Shown here: one piece after another, positions 8,061 through 16,651 of the stretch
Numbering within the stretch: position 1 is the first letter of the stretch
How the letters are laid out: each line of letters starts with the position of its first letter
DNA from: Vibrio sp. qd031
GTDB lineage: Bacteria > Pseudomonadota > Gammaproteobacteria > Enterobacterales > Vibrionaceae
Reading direction: 5' to 3'
DNA: 64,000 nucleotides
Assembly: GCF_002100145.1 (NCBI RefSeq)
Contig: NZ_JXQD01000036.1
Location: 1-64,000 of the forward strand
Made by a program: the position numbers and the translations under genes
Notes under the pieces: generated by a model
Databases searched by the model: none
Seen by the model: only the letters and a program-made list of their open reading frames with translations
Told to the model about the DNA's origin: nothing

Positions 8061-8314
8061 TGAGCGACAAAATCCGTACTTCACTTGGTCGTGTTGTTAG
8101 TGACAAAGGCGATAAGTCTATTGTTGTTGCTATCGAGCGCATGGTTAAACACCCTATTTACGGCAAGTTCGTAAAGCGCACGACTAAAATACACGCACAT
8201 GACGAAAACAACGAGTGTGGCCTAGGCGATACTGTTGAGATTCGTGAATGTCGTCCACTGTCTAAGACTAAGTCTTGGACTTTGGTTAAAGTTGTAGAAA
8301 AAGCGAAAATCTAA
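8060..8314 (+). CDS. rpsQ: 30S ribosomal protein S17
   Basis: S17 is a primary 16S rRNA-binding protein with an OB fold. The 84-residue product has the conserved GRVVSDKGDKSIVVAIER and RECRPLSKTKSWTLVKV. Last gene of the S10 operon: a terminator follows directly. The ATG shares its A with the rpmC stop. Confidence 0.98.
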   Translation: MSDKIRTSLGRVVSDKGDKSIVVAIERMVKHPIYGKFVKRTTKIHAHDENNECGLGDTVEIRECRPLSKTKSWTLVKVVEKAKI

Positions 8315-8336
8315 TTTTCGTTATTTTTTAACAACT

Positions 8337-8377
8337 TAAAGCGGCCTCTAGAGAAATTTAGGGGCCGTTTATTTTTT
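8337..8377 (+). terminator. Terminator between the S10 and spc operons
   Basis: The stem AAA-CGGCC-CTA pairs with TAG-GGCCG-TTT around an eight-base loop, with small bulges, and is followed by ATTTTTT. It lies 23 bases after the rpsQ stop and marks the end of the S10 operon. Confidence 0.8.
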
Positions 8378-8380
8378 GTC

Positions 8381-8479
8381 TACCCAATCACAAAAAAGGG
8401 TGGTACAATTCGCGTCCCTTTTAAAGAGGCAGCCCGACCCGAGAGGGTCTAGTTTTTAATATTTAGCGGAGCACTAACA
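8381..8479 (+). promoter_or_regulatory. Leader and probable promoter region of the spc operon
   Basis: TACAAT (8404-8409) is a plausible -10 box, but no convincing -35 lies at the right distance. Downstream, GACCC/GGGTC with a GAGA tetraloop (8436-8449) is followed by TAGTTTTT and would form a small leader hairpin. The rplN Shine-Dalgarno GGAG is at the end. The promoter call is weak; the hairpin is clear. Confidence 0.4.
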
Positions 8480-8851
8480 ATGATCCAAATGCAAAGTACA
8501 CTTGACGCTGCAGATAACTCTGGCGCGCGCAAGGTAATGTGTATTAAGGTTCTGGGTGGCTCACACCGTCGTTATGCACACATCGGTGACATCATCAAAG
8601 TTACTGTGAAGGAAGCAATTCCTCGCGGTAAAGTAAAAAAAGGTGATGTTCTGAAGGCGGTTGTAGTTCGCACCCGTAAAGGCGTACGTCGTCCAGACGG
8701 TTCTGTCATTCGCTTCGACCGTAATGCTTGTGTATTGTTGAATGACACTACTGAGCAACCAGTCGGCACTCGTATCTTTGGTCCAGTGACTCGTGAACTT
8801 CGTAATGCGAAATTCATGAAGATCGTTTCTCTGGCACCAGAAGTACTGTAA
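8480..8851 (+). CDS. rplN: 50S ribosomal protein L14
   Basis: L14 is at the subunit interface and is the docking site of the silencing factor RsfS. The 123-residue sequence has MIQMQSTLDAADNSGARK at the start and FGPVTRELRNAKFMKIVSLA at the end, exactly the family length. First gene of the spc operon. Confidence 0.98.
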   Translation: MIQMQSTLDAADNSGARKVMCIKVLGGSHRRYAHIGDIIKVTVKEAIPRGKVKKGDVLKAVVVRTRKGVRRPDGSVIRFDRNACVLLNDTTEQPVGTRIFGPVTRELRNAKFMKIVSLAPEVL

Positions 8852-8863
8852 GGAGCGAAAAAA

Positions 8864-9181
8864 ATGGCAGCTAAAATCCGTCGTAATGACGAAGTAATCG
8901 TTCTTGCTGGTAAAGATAAAGGCAAGAAAGGTAAAGTAACTAAGGTTCTAACTACTGGTAAAGTTATCGTTGAAGGTATCAACCTAGTTAAGAAACACCA
9001 GAAACCTGTTCCAGCTCTAAATGTCCAAGGTGGCATTGTTGAGCAAGAAGCAGCGATCGACGTTTCTAACGTGGCAATCTTTAACGCGGCTACTGGTAAA
9101 GCAGACCGTATCGGTTTCCGTTTCGAAGATGGCAAGAAAGTTCGTTTCTTCAAGTCTAACAACGAAACCATTTCTAACTAA
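8864..9181 (+). CDS. rplX: 50S ribosomal protein L24
   Basis: L24 starts 50S assembly by binding the 5' domain of 23S rRNA. The 105-residue protein has an N-terminal KOW motif, DEVIVLAGKDKGKKGKVTKV, and full family length. Strong AAGGAG Shine-Dalgarno. In E. coli the S8 translational operator lies at the rplX-rplE junction; it was not tested here. Confidence 0.98.
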   Translation: MAAKIRRNDEVIVLAGKDKGKKGKVTKVLTTGKVIVEGINLVKKHQKPVPALNVQGGIVEQEAAIDVSNVAIFNAATGKADRIGFRFEDGKKVRFFKSNNETISN

Positions 9182-9207
9182 TAATAGAAGTAATTTGGAG
9201 TTCAACT

Positions 9208-9747
9208 ATGGCGAAACTGCATGATTACTACAAGTCGTCTGTAGTTGCTGAACTGACCAAAGAGTTCAGCTACTCAAGCGTCATGCAAGTCCCTAGAATC
9301 GAAAAGATCACCCTTAACATGGGTGTAGGTGAAGCAATCAACGATAAGAAACTTCTAGAGAACGCAGCAAGTGATATGGCGACCATTTCTGGTCAAAAGC
9401 CACTTATCACTAAAGCGCGTAAATCTGTTGCAGGTTTCAAAATCCGCGAAGGCTACCCAATCGGTTGTAAAGTAACCTTGCGTGGCGAACGCATGTGGGA
9501 TTTCCTAGAGCGTCTGATTAATATCGCTCTTCCACGTGTACGTGATTTCCGTGGTGTTAGCGCTAAGTCTTTTGACGGACGCGGTAACTACAGCATGGGC
9601 GTTCGCGAGCAAATCATCTTCCCGGAGATCGACTTTGATAAAGTTGATCGTGTACGCGGTCTTGATATCACTATCACGACTTCTGCGAACACCGATGAGG
9701 AAGGCCGTGCTCTGCTGGCTGCCTTTAACTTCCCATTCCGTAAGTAA
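9208..9747 (+). CDS. rplE: 50S ribosomal protein L5
   Basis: L5 binds 5S rRNA and contacts P-site tRNA. The 179-residue product contains PRIEKITLNMGVGEAIND, GCKVTLRGERMWDFL and FPEIDFDKV, all typical. The 26-base gap before it is where E. coli S8 represses the spc operon. Confidence 0.98.
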   Translation: MAKLHDYYKSSVVAELTKEFSYSSVMQVPRIEKITLNMGVGEAINDKKLLENAASDMATISGQKPLITKARKSVAGFKIREGYPIGCKVTLRGERMWDFLERLINIALPRVRDFRGVSAKSFDGRGNYSMGVREQIIFPEIDFDKVDRVRGLDITITTSANTDEEGRALLAAFNFPFRK

Positions 9748-9764
9748 GGTGAAGGGTTACTGTT

Positions 9765-10070
9765 ATGGCTAAACAATCTATGAAGGCACGTGAAGATAAG
9801 CGTGCAAAATTAGTAGCTAAGTACGCTGAAAAGCGTCGTGAGCTAAAAAACATCATCAGTGATGTGAACGTATCTGAAGAAGATCGTTGGAACGCTGTTC
9901 TTAAACTACAAGAGCTTCCACGTGATTCAAGTGCATCGCGTCAGCGCAACCGTTGCAACCAAACTGGTCGCCCACACGGTTACCTACGTAAGTTCGGCCT
10001 AAGTCGTATCAAAGTTCGTGAAGCTTGCATGAAAGGCGAGATTCCTGGACTTCGTAAGGCTAGCTGGTAA
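9765..10070 (+). CDS. rpsN: 30S ribosomal protein S14
   Basis: S14 is in the 30S head. The 101-residue product is the zinc-free long form: the zinc-ribbon cysteines of the short form are absent, while RQRNRCNQTGRPHGYLRKFG and the C-terminal KASW are present. This matters because a zinc-uptake system is encoded elsewhere in the window, and some bacteria carry alternative zinc-free paralogues. Confidence 0.97.
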   Translation: MAKQSMKAREDKRAKLVAKYAEKRRELKNIISDVNVSEEDRWNAVLKLQELPRDSSASRQRNRCNQTGRPHGYLRKFGLSRIKVREACMKGEIPGLRKASW

Positions 10071-10099
10071 TTGCCACTTAATCATTTGGAGTAAAGTTT

Positions 10100-10492
10100 A
10101 TGAGCATGCAAGATCCGATTTCGGATATGCTGACCCGCATTCGTAACGGTCAGGCAGCAAACAAAGTTGCTGTAAAAATGCCTTCTTCAAAGCTTAAAGT
10201 TGCAATCGCTACTTTGCTGAAAAACGAAGGTTACATCACTGACTTCGCTGTTGCTGGCGAAGCAAAACCAGAGCTAGAAGTTACCCTTAAGTACTTCCAA
10301 GCGAAACCAGTAATCGAGCAAATCCAACGTGTTTCACGTCCAGGTCTACGTGTTTACAAAAACAAAGACAGCCTGCCATCTGTGATGGGCGGTTTGGGTA
10401 TTGCTGTGGTATCTACTTCCAAGGGTCTGATGTCAGACCGTGCAGCGCGTAAAGCGGGCCTTGGCGGTGAAATCATCTGTTACGTAGCTTAA
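10100..10492 (+). CDS. rpsH: 30S ribosomal protein S8
   Basis: S8 binds the central domain of 16S rRNA and represses the spc operon in E. coli. The 130-residue protein starts MSMQDPISDMLTRIRNGQ and ends with KAGLGGEIICYVA, full length. TTTGGAG precedes the ATG. Confidence 0.98.
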   Translation: MSMQDPISDMLTRIRNGQAANKVAVKMPSSKLKVAIATLLKNEGYITDFAVAGEAKPELEVTLKYFQAKPVIEQIQRVSRPGLRVYKNKDSLPSVMGGLGIAVVSTSKGLMSDRAARKAGLGGEIICYVA

Positions 10493-10504
10493 TAGGAGTA
10501 GACT

Positions 10505-11038
10505 ATGTCTCGTGTTGCTAAAGCACCTGTCGCTATTCCAGCTGGCGTAGAGGTGAAACTAAACGGCCAAGATATCACTATCAAGGGCGCTAAGGGCGAG
10601 TTATCTCGTACACTTAACGACGCTGTTGTGATTGCACAGGAAGAAAACAACCTAACGTTCGGCCCTAAAGAAGGCGTCGTTAAAGCATGGGCTCAAGCAG
10701 GTACTGCTCGCGCTCTTGTTAACAACATGGTTGTTGGTGTTACTGAAGGCTTCACTAAGAAGCTTGTACTTAAAGGTGTAGGTTACCGTGCTGCCATTAA
10801 AGGCAAATCAGTAGCTCTTACTTTGGGTTTCTCTCACCCTGTTGAGCATGAACTACCTGAAGGCATCAAAGCTGAATGTCCTAGCCAAACTGAAATCATC
10901 CTAACTGGTTGTGATAAACAACTTGTTGGTCAAGTTGCGGCAGATATTCGCTCTTACCGTGAGCCTGAGCCTTACAAAGGTAAAGGTGTTCGTTACGCAG
11001 ATGAACATGTGCGTACTAAAGAAGCTAAGAAGAAGTAA
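10505..11038 (+). CDS. rplF: 50S ribosomal protein L6
   Basis: L6 lies near the GTPase-associated centre and the sarcin-ricin loop. The 177-residue product has two alpha/beta repeats and the family signature PEPYKGKGVRYADE near the C-terminus. GGAG precedes the start. Confidence 0.98.
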   Translation: MSRVAKAPVAIPAGVEVKLNGQDITIKGAKGELSRTLNDAVVIAQEENNLTFGPKEGVVKAWAQAGTARALVNNMVVGVTEGFTKKLVLKGVGYRAAIKGKSVALTLGFSHPVEHELPEGIKAECPSQTEIILTGCDKQLVGQVAADIRSYREPEPYKGKGVRYADEHVRTKEAKKK

Positions 11039-11047
11039 GGTAACACT

Positions 11048-11401
11048 ATGGATAAGAAAGCATCTCGCATCCGTCGTGCTACGCGTGCACGTCGTAAGAT
11101 TGCTGAACTTCGCGTTAATCGCTTAGTAATACACCGTACTCCAAGTCACGTGTATGCCCAAGTGATTGCACCAAACGGCTCTGAGGTTATCGCTGCAGCT
11201 TCTACTGTAGAAAAAGCGATCCGTGAGCAAGTTAAGAACACTGGTAACATCGACGCAGCTAAAGCGGTAGGTAAAGCTATTGCTGAACGTGCTCTTGAAA
11301 AGGGCATCACATCAGTTGCATTTGATCGTTCTGGTTTCCAATACCACGGTCGAGTAGCGGCGCTAGCAGATTCTGCTCGCGAAGCTGGTCTGAAATTCTA
11401 A
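11048..11401 (+). CDS. rplR: 50S ribosomal protein L18
   Basis: L18 brings 5S rRNA into the large subunit. The 117-residue product has the basic N-terminus KASRIRRATRARRKI and ends FDRSGFQYHGRVAALADSAR plus a short tail, as in the family. Confidence 0.98.
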   Translation: MDKKASRIRRATRARRKIAELRVNRLVIHRTPSHVYAQVIAPNGSEVIAAASTVEKAIREQVKNTGNIDAAKAVGKAIAERALEKGITSVAFDRSGFQYHGRVAALADSAREAGLKF

Positions 11402-11415
11402 GGTAGGGTTGATCG

Positions 11416-11916
11416 ATGGCTAAAGAACAACAACAAGCTTCAGATTTGCAAGAGAAACTAATCGCAGTTAACCGTGTTGCTAAAACGGTTAAAGGTGGTC
11501 GAATCTTTAGCTTTACTGCACTAACAGTAGTTGGTGACGGTAATGGTCGTGTAGGTTTCGGTTACGGTAAAGCCCGTGAAGTACCTGCTGCGATTCAAAA
11601 AGCAATGGAAAAAGCACGTCGTAACATGGTTACGATCGCGCTTAACGAAGGCACTCTTCACCACGCGGTGAAAGGTCGTCACACTGGCTCTAAAGTCTAC
11701 ATGCAACCAGCTGCCGAAGGTACTGGTATCATCGCTGGCGGTGCAATGCGTGCAGTACTTGAAGTTGTAGGTGTTCACAACGTATTAGCGAAAGCGTACG
11801 GTTCAACGAACCCTATCAACGTAGTTCGTGCGACTATTGATGGTTTGAGCGGTATGAACTCTCCGGAGATGATTGCTGCTAAACGTGGTCTAACTGTTGA
11901 ATCTATTTCGGAGTAA
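11416..11916 (+). CDS. rpsE: 30S ribosomal protein S5
   Basis: S5 is at the mRNA entry site and affects decoding fidelity. The 166-residue product has the double-stranded-RNA-binding-like N-domain (QEKLIAVNRVAKTVKGGRIF) and the C-terminal region with AYGSTNPINVVRATIDGL. Confidence 0.98.
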   Translation: MAKEQQQASDLQEKLIAVNRVAKTVKGGRIFSFTALTVVGDGNGRVGFGYGKAREVPAAIQKAMEKARRNMVTIALNEGTLHHAVKGRHTGSKVYMQPAAEGTGIIAGGAMRAVLEVVGVHNVLAKAYGSTNPINVVRATIDGLSGMNSPEMIAAKRGLTVESISE

Positions 11917-11922
11917 TTGACT

Positions 11923-12099
11923 ATGGCAACTATCAAAGTTACGCAAACTAAAAGCGCAATTGGGCGCCTACCTAAGCACAAATTGTGCTTGAAAGGTCTA
12001 GGCCTTCGTAAAATCAACCATACAGTAGAACTTGAAGATACTCCGTCAGTACGCGGAATGATCAACAAGGTTTACTATATGGTAAAAGTTGAGGAGTAA
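11923..12099 (+). CDS. rpmD: 50S ribosomal protein L30
   Basis: L30 is a small 23S rRNA-binding protein. The 58-residue product MATIKVTQTKSAIGRLPKHK onward fits the family. The ATG at 11923 was preferred to the in-frame TTG at 11917 because of length and the GGAG at suitable distance. Confidence 0.97.
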   Translation: MATIKVTQTKSAIGRLPKHKLCLKGLGLRKINHTVELEDTPSVRGMINKVYYMVKVEE

Positions 12100-12104
12100 T
12101 CAGA

Positions 12105-12539
12105 ATGCGTTTGAATACTCTATCACCGGCTGCTGGCTCTAAACCTTCTAAGAAGCGTGTAGGTCGTGGTATCGGTTCTGGCCTGGGTAAAACCGCTGGC
12201 CGTGGCCATAAAGGTCAAAAGTCTCGTTCAGGCGGCAGCGTACGTCCTGGTTTTGAAGGCGGTCAAATGCCTTTGAAACAACGTCTACCTAAGTTCGGCT
12301 TCACTTCTCGCAAGAGCCTAGTGTCAGCTGAAGTTCGTCTAAGCGAACTAGCTAAGGTAACTGGTGACGTTGTAGATCTAAACAGCCTAAAAGCTGCTAA
12401 CGTAATCACTAAGAACGTTTTGTTCGCGAAAGTTGTACTTTCTGGTGACATTACTAAAGCAGTGACTGTTAAAGGTCTTCGCGTAACTAAAGGCGCTAAA
12501 GCTGCAATCGAAGCCGCAGGCGGCAAAATCGAAGCTTAA
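12105..12539 (+). CDS. rplO: 50S ribosomal protein L15
   Basis: L15 is a late-assembly protein with a glycine- and basic-rich N-terminal extension. The 144-residue product has GRGIGSGLGKTAGRGHKGQK near residue 20 and KAAIEAAGGKIEA at the end. Confidence 0.98.
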   Translation: MRLNTLSPAAGSKPSKKRVGRGIGSGLGKTAGRGHKGQKSRSGGSVRPGFEGGQMPLKQRLPKFGFTSRKSLVSAEVRLSELAKVTGDVVDLNSLKAANVITKNVLFAKVVLSGDITKAVTVKGLRVTKGAKAAIEAAGGKIEA

Positions 12540-12559
12540 TCTTCGAAGGAAAGGTACAG

Positions 12560-13891
12560 ATGGCAAAGAAACCAGGAAATGATTTTAATAGTGCAAAGAG
12601 CGGCCTAGCTGAGCTCCGCGCGCGTCTCTTGTTCGTATTTGGCGCGTTATTGGTGTTCCGTATGGGTTCGTTTATACCGCTACCTGGTGTTGACGCTAAT
12701 GTACTTGCCAACTTGTTCGAACAGCAACAAGGCACCATCATTGAAATGTTTAACATGTTCTCTGGTGGTGCACTTGAGCGTGCATCTATATTCGCTTTGG
12801 GCATCATGCCGTATATTTCGGCTTCAATTGTAGTCCAACTGTTGACTGTTGTTCATCCCGCTCTAGCTGAGCTCAAAAAAGAGGGTGAATCTGGTCGTAA
12901 GAAGATCAGTCAGTACACTAGATATGGAACGCTCGTACTTGCAACATTCCAAGCAATAGGTATCGCAACAGGGCTACCAAGCATGGTCGATAATCTGGTT
13001 GTTATCAACCAAACCATGTTTACCCTACTTGCTACCGTGAGTTTAGTAACCGGCACCATGTTCTTGATGTGGTTAGGTGAACAAATTACTGAGCGTGGAA
13101 TTGGTAATGGTATTTCTATCATTATCTTTGCAGGTATTGTTGCTGGTTTGCCTTCGGCAATCGGTCAAACAATTGAGCAAGCGCGTCAAGGCGAACTAAA
13201 CGCACTTCTTTTAGTGTTGATTGGAGTTCTCTCCTTTGCGGTTATCTACTTTGTTGTATTCATGGAACGTGGCCAACGTCGTATCGTCGTTAACTACGCC
13301 AAGCGTCAACAAGGTCGTAAAGTGTTTGCTGCACAAAGCTCTCACTTACCGCTTAAAATCAACATGGCTGGTGTAATTCCAGCAATCTTTGCATCGAGCA
13401 TCATACTGTTCCCAGGTACTCTGGCACAGTGGTTTGGTGGCAACGGTGAAGGTACTTTCGGATGGTTAACCGACCTTTCGTTAGCATTGAGCCCGGGCCA
13501 ACCACTCTATGTGATGCTATACGCTGCAGCGATTATATTTTTCTGCTTCTTCTACACGGCGTTGGTTTTCAACCCGCGTGAAACAGCAGATAACTTGAAG
13601 AAGTCTGGTGCGTTCGTACCCGGTATCCGCCCAGGTGAACAGACAGCAAGATACATTGATAAAGTGATGACACGCTTAACCCTAGCGGGCGCGTTGTATA
13701 TTACTTTTATCTGTCTGATTCCAGAGTTCATGATGATCGCGTGGAACGTTAGGTTCTACTTCGGTGGTACATCACTGCTTATCGTAGTGGTTGTAATCAT
13801 GGACTTTATGGCACAGGTACAGACTCATTTGATGTCACAACAGTATGAGTCTGTGTTGAAAAAGGCAAATCTTAAGGGTTACGGCCGTTAA
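12560..13891 (+). CDS. secY: Preprotein translocase subunit SecY
   Basis: SecY is the pore of the Sec translocon in the inner membrane. The 443-residue protein has ten predicted membrane helices. It also has the N-terminal segment RLLFVFGALLVFRMGSFIPL, the plug region after PGVDANVL, the cytosolic loop AKRQQGRKVFAAQSSHLPLK and FVPGIRPGEQTARYI. It sits in its usual place between rplO and rpmJ. Confidence 0.98.
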   Translation: MAKKPGNDFNSAKSGLAELRARLLFVFGALLVFRMGSFIPLPGVDANVLANLFEQQQGTIIEMFNMFSGGALERASIFALGIMPYISASIVVQLLTVVHPALAELKKEGESGRKKISQYTRYGTLVLATFQAIGIATGLPSMVDNLVVINQTMFTLLATVSLVTGTMFLMWLGEQITERGIGNGISIIIFAGIVAGLPSAIGQTIEQARQGELNALLLVLIGVLSFAVIYFVVFMERGQRRIVVNYAKRQQGRKVFAAQSSHLPLKINMAGVIPAIFASSIILFPGTLAQWFGGNGEGTFGWLTDLSLALSPGQPLYVMLYAAAIIFFCFFYTALVFNPRETADNLKKSGAFVPGIRPGEQTARYIDKVMTRLTLAGALYITFICLIPEFMMIAWNVRFYFGGTSLLIVVVVIMDFMAQVQTHLMSQQYESVLKKANLKGYGR

Positions 13892-13930
13892 TCGGCGGTA
13901 GTCTTTGGATTTCAATTACGGAGTTTAGCA

Positions 13931-14044
13931 ATGAAAGTTCGTGCTTCCGTTAAAAAAATCTGCCGTAACTGTAAAATCATTAAGCGCAACGGTGTTGTGC
14001 GTGTGATTTGCAGTGAGCCAAAGCATAAGCAACGCCAAGGCTAA
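13931..14044 (+). CDS. rpmJ: 50S ribosomal protein L36, zinc-binding form
   Basis: A 37-residue gene between secY and rpsM. The product starts MKVRASVKKICRNCKIIKR and keeps the zinc ribbon as CxxC, then C and H (CRNC, CSEPKH), so it is the zinc-containing C+ form. GGAG precedes the ATG at 13931 and the TAA ends at 14044. Confidence 0.96.
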   Translation: MKVRASVKKICRNCKIIKRNGVVRVICSEPKHKQRQG

Positions 14045-14070
14045 TTAGCAGAAATTTTTACTTGAAATAT

Positions 14071-14106
14071 AAGGTATGGTCGAGTATATTCCTCGGCCTA
14101 CCTTTT
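14071..14106 (+). terminator. Terminator-like hairpin between rpmJ and the alpha operon
   Basis: AAGGTA-GG-CGAG pairs with CTCG-GCC-TACCTT around a seven-base loop, with one bulge and one G-T pair, and ends in TTTT. It lies between rpmJ and the alpha-operon leader and may end or attenuate spc transcripts. Confidence 0.6.
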
Positions 14107-14109
14107 GCG

Positions 14110-14215
14110 TGCAAAAGAAGTAGTACGCCGCAACGTATCCTCTACGGGCTTTGTTGCGGTAAATTCTTTTTAGAAAAACTAGGAGTGAATAGTGGCCCGT
14201 ATAGCAGGCATTAAC
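14110..14215 (+). promoter_or_regulatory. Alpha operon ribosome-binding pseudoknot (S4 target)
   Basis: In E. coli, S4 represses the alpha operon by holding a pseudoknot around the rpsM start. Here CCGCAAC (14128-14134) pairs with GTTGCGG (14153-14159). The loop contains the conserved TATCCT and ACGGGCTTT, and then comes AGGAGTGAATAGTGGCCCG, including the GTG start. This closely follows the known Alpha_RBS element. Boundaries are approximate. Confidence 0.85.
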
Positions 14216-14548
14216 ATTCCTGATCATAAGCATGCCGTAATCGCACTAACTGCGATCTTCGGTATCGGTAAAACTCGCTCTCAAGCTATTTTAGCTGAAG
14301 TGGGTATTGCTGAAAGCACTAAGATCAGTGAACTCAATGAAGAACAGATCGATCAACTGCGTGATGGTGTAGCTAAATACACTGTGGAAGGTGATCTACG
14401 TCGTGAAGTATCAATGAACATCAAGCGTCTTATGGACCTTGGTTGTTACCGTGGTCTTCGTCATCGTCGCAGTCTACCTCTACGTGGACAGCGTACTAAA
14501 ACCAACGCTCGCACCCGTAAGGGTCCGCGTAAGCCGATCAAGAAATAG
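14192..14548 (+). CDS. rpsM: 30S ribosomal protein S13
   Basis: S13 is in the 30S head and touches P-site tRNA and the B1 bridges. The 118-residue product MARIAGINIPDHKHAVIALT onward ends TKTNARTRKGPRKPIKK. It uses a GTG start, as in E. coli, embedded in the S4-responsive pseudoknot, after AGGAG. Confidence 0.98.
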   Translation: MARIAGINIPDHKHAVIALTAIFGIGKTRSQAILAEVGIAESTKISELNEEQIDQLRDGVAKYTVEGDLRREVSMNIKRLMDLGCYRGLRHRRSLPLRGQRTKTNARTRKGPRKPIKK

Positions 14549-14566
14549 TCGGAAGGGTAAAGTACA

Positions 14567-14956
14567 ATGGCAAAACAACCAACACGCGCTCGTAAGCGCG
14601 TACGCAAGCAAGTTGCTGATGGCGTAGCGCACATTCATGCATCTTTCAATAACACAATCGTTACCATCACTGACCGTCAAGGCAACGCTTTAGCGTGGGC
14701 CACTGCCGGTGGTTCAGGTTTCCGTGGTTCTCGTAAGTCTACTCCGTTCGCAGCACAGGTTGCCGCAGAACGCGCAGGTGAAATGGCTAAAGAATACGGT
14801 CTTAAAAACTTGGAAGTTATGGTTAAGGGCCCAGGTCCAGGTCGTGAGTCAACTATCCGTGCACTAAACGCTGCTGGATACCGCATCACTAACATCGTTG
14901 ATGCAACTCCGATCCCACATAACGGTTGTCGTCCACCTAAGAAACGTCGCGTTTAA
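14567..14956 (+). CDS. rpsK: 30S ribosomal protein S11
   Basis: S11 is in the platform near the 3' end of 16S rRNA. The 129-residue product has the core GNALAWATAGGSGFRGSRKS and the C-terminal DATPIPHNGCRPPKKRRV, which holds the Asn that becomes isoaspartate in E. coli. Confidence 0.98.
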   Translation: MAKQPTRARKRVRKQVADGVAHIHASFNNTIVTITDRQGNALAWATAGGSGFRGSRKSTPFAAQVAAERAGEMAKEYGLKNLEVMVKGPGPGRESTIRALNAAGYRITNIVDATPIPHNGCRPPKKRRV

Positions 14957-14987
14957 GTTTCGTTTCTAGGAATATTGGAGAAAGAAC

Positions 14988-15608
14988 ATGGCTAGATATT
15001 TGGGTCCTAAGCTGAAGCTTAGCCGTCGCGAAGGTACTGACTTATTCCTTAAGTCTGGTGTCCGCGCGATCGATACCAAGTGTAAAATTGATAATGCCCC
15101 AGGTGTACACGGCGCTCGTCGCGGTCGTCTATCTGAATACGGCATTCAGCTTCGTGAGAAGCAAAAAGTTCGTCGTACTTACGGCGTTCTAGAAAAACAA
15201 TTCCGTAACTACTACAAAGAAGCTGCGCGTCTTAAAGGCAACACAGGTGAAAACCTACTTCAGCTTCTTGAAGGTCGTCTTGATAACGTAGTTTACCGCA
15301 TGGGCTTTGGTGCAACTCGCGCTGAATCTCGTCAACTAGTTAGCCACAAAGCTATCCTAGTTAACGGTAAAGTTGTAAACGTTCCTTCTTTCAAAGTAGC
15401 GGCTAACGACGTTGTGACTATCCGCGAGAAAGCTCAAAAGCAAGCTCGTATTAAGGCAGCTCTAGAAGTTGCTGATCAACGCGAAAAACCAACTTGGATT
15501 GAAGTAGATGCTAGCAAGATGGAAGGTACTTTCAAGCGTATGCCTGAACGTTCTGACCTGTCAGCTGACATCAACGAACACCTGATCGTCGAACTTTACT
15601 CTAAGTAA
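14988..15608 (+). CDS. rpsD: 30S ribosomal protein S4 (operon repressor)
   Basis: S4 is a primary assembly protein and the translational repressor of the alpha operon. The 206-residue product starts MARYLGPKLKLSRREGTDLF and has the S4 RNA-binding domain near residues 96-160 (GRLDNVVYRMGFGATRAESR, then VSHKAILVNG). Confidence 0.98.
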   Translation: MARYLGPKLKLSRREGTDLFLKSGVRAIDTKCKIDNAPGVHGARRGRLSEYGIQLREKQKVRRTYGVLEKQFRNYYKEAARLKGNTGENLLQLLEGRLDNVVYRMGFGATRAESRQLVSHKAILVNGKVVNVPSFKVAANDVVTIREKAQKQARIKAALEVADQREKPTWIEVDASKMEGTFKRMPERSDLSADINEHLIVELYSK

Positions 15609-15632
15609 GGTTTAAACTAAAGAGAGGACACA

Positions 15633-16625
15633 ATGCAGGGTTCTGTAACAGAATTTCTTAAGCCACGTCTTGTTGACATCGAACAGATCAACACGACACA
15701 CGCAAAAGTAACTCTTGAGCCATTAGAGCGTGGTTTTGGCCACACTCTTGGTAATGCACTTCGCCGTATTCTACTATCTTCAATGCCAGGTTGCGCAGTA
15801 ACAGAAGTAGAAATCGAAGGCGTATTGCACGAGTACAGCACTAAAGAAGGCGTTCAAGAAGATATTCTTGAAATCCTACTTAACCTTAAAGGGTTGGCTG
15901 TACGAGTAGCCGAAGGCAAAGATGAAGTGTTTATTACACTTAACAAGTCAGGCTCAGGCCCTGTTGTTGCAGGTGACATCACCCATGATGGTGATGTAGA
16001 GATCGCTAACCCAGAGCACGTTATTTGTCACCTAACGGATGACAACGCTGAGATCGCTATGCGTATCAAAGTTGAACGTGGTCGTGGTTATGTTCCGGCT
16101 TCCGCTCGCATCCATACTGAAGAAGATGAGCGTCCTATTGGTCGTTTGCTTGTAGACGCGACTTTCAGCCCAGTAGACAAAATTGCCTACTCTGTTGAAG
16201 CAGCTCGTGTTGAACAACGCACCGACTTGGACAAGCTCGTTATCGATATGGAAACGAACGGTACTCTTGAACCAGAGGAAGCTATCCGTCGCGCAGCTAC
16301 AATCCTAGCTGAGCAATTGGATGCATTCGTAGATCTTCGTGATGTACGTGTTCCTGAGGAGAAAGAAGAGAAGCCAGAGTTCGATCCGATCCTACTACGT
16401 CCTGTAGACGATCTTGAACTAACAGTACGCTCTGCTAACTGTTTGAAAGCAGAAGCGATTCACTACATCGGTGATCTTGTGCAGCGCACTGAGGTTGAGT
16501 TACTTAAAACTCCAAACCTTGGTAAGAAATCTCTTACAGAGATTAAAGACGTTCTTGCGTCTCGTGGACTGTCTCTAGGTATGCGCCTAGAAAACTGGCC
16601 ACCAGCGTCAATTGCAGAAGATTAA
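15633..16625 (+). CDS. rpoA: RNA polymerase alpha subunit
   Basis: Alpha assembles RNA polymerase through its N-terminal domain and binds UP elements and activators such as CRP with its C-terminal domain. The 330-residue protein has LERGFGHTLGNALRRILLSS near residue 33 and a C-terminal domain with DDLELTVRSANCLKAEAI and LLKTPNLGKKSLTEIKDVL. It lies in the usual rpsD-rpoA-rplQ order. Confidence 0.98.
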   Translation: MQGSVTEFLKPRLVDIEQINTTHAKVTLEPLERGFGHTLGNALRRILLSSMPGCAVTEVEIEGVLHEYSTKEGVQEDILEILLNLKGLAVRVAEGKDEVFITLNKSGSGPVVAGDITHDGDVEIANPEHVICHLTDDNAEIAMRIKVERGRGYVPASARIHTEEDERPIGRLLVDATFSPVDKIAYSVEAARVEQRTDLDKLVIDMETNGTLEPEEAIRRAATILAEQLDAFVDLRDVRVPEEKEEKPEFDPILLRPVDDLELTVRSANCLKAEAIHYIGDLVQRTEVELLKTPNLGKKSLTEIKDVLASRGLSLGMRLENWPPASIAED

Positions 16626-16651
16626 TCGAGCTTAGTTAGAAGGATTAGGTC

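Noticed and set aside
8377..8409. TTGTCT and TACAAT as a spc operon promoter
   Set aside because: The spacer is about 22 bases, too long for a normal sigma-70 promoter; only the -10-like box was noted, with low confidence.
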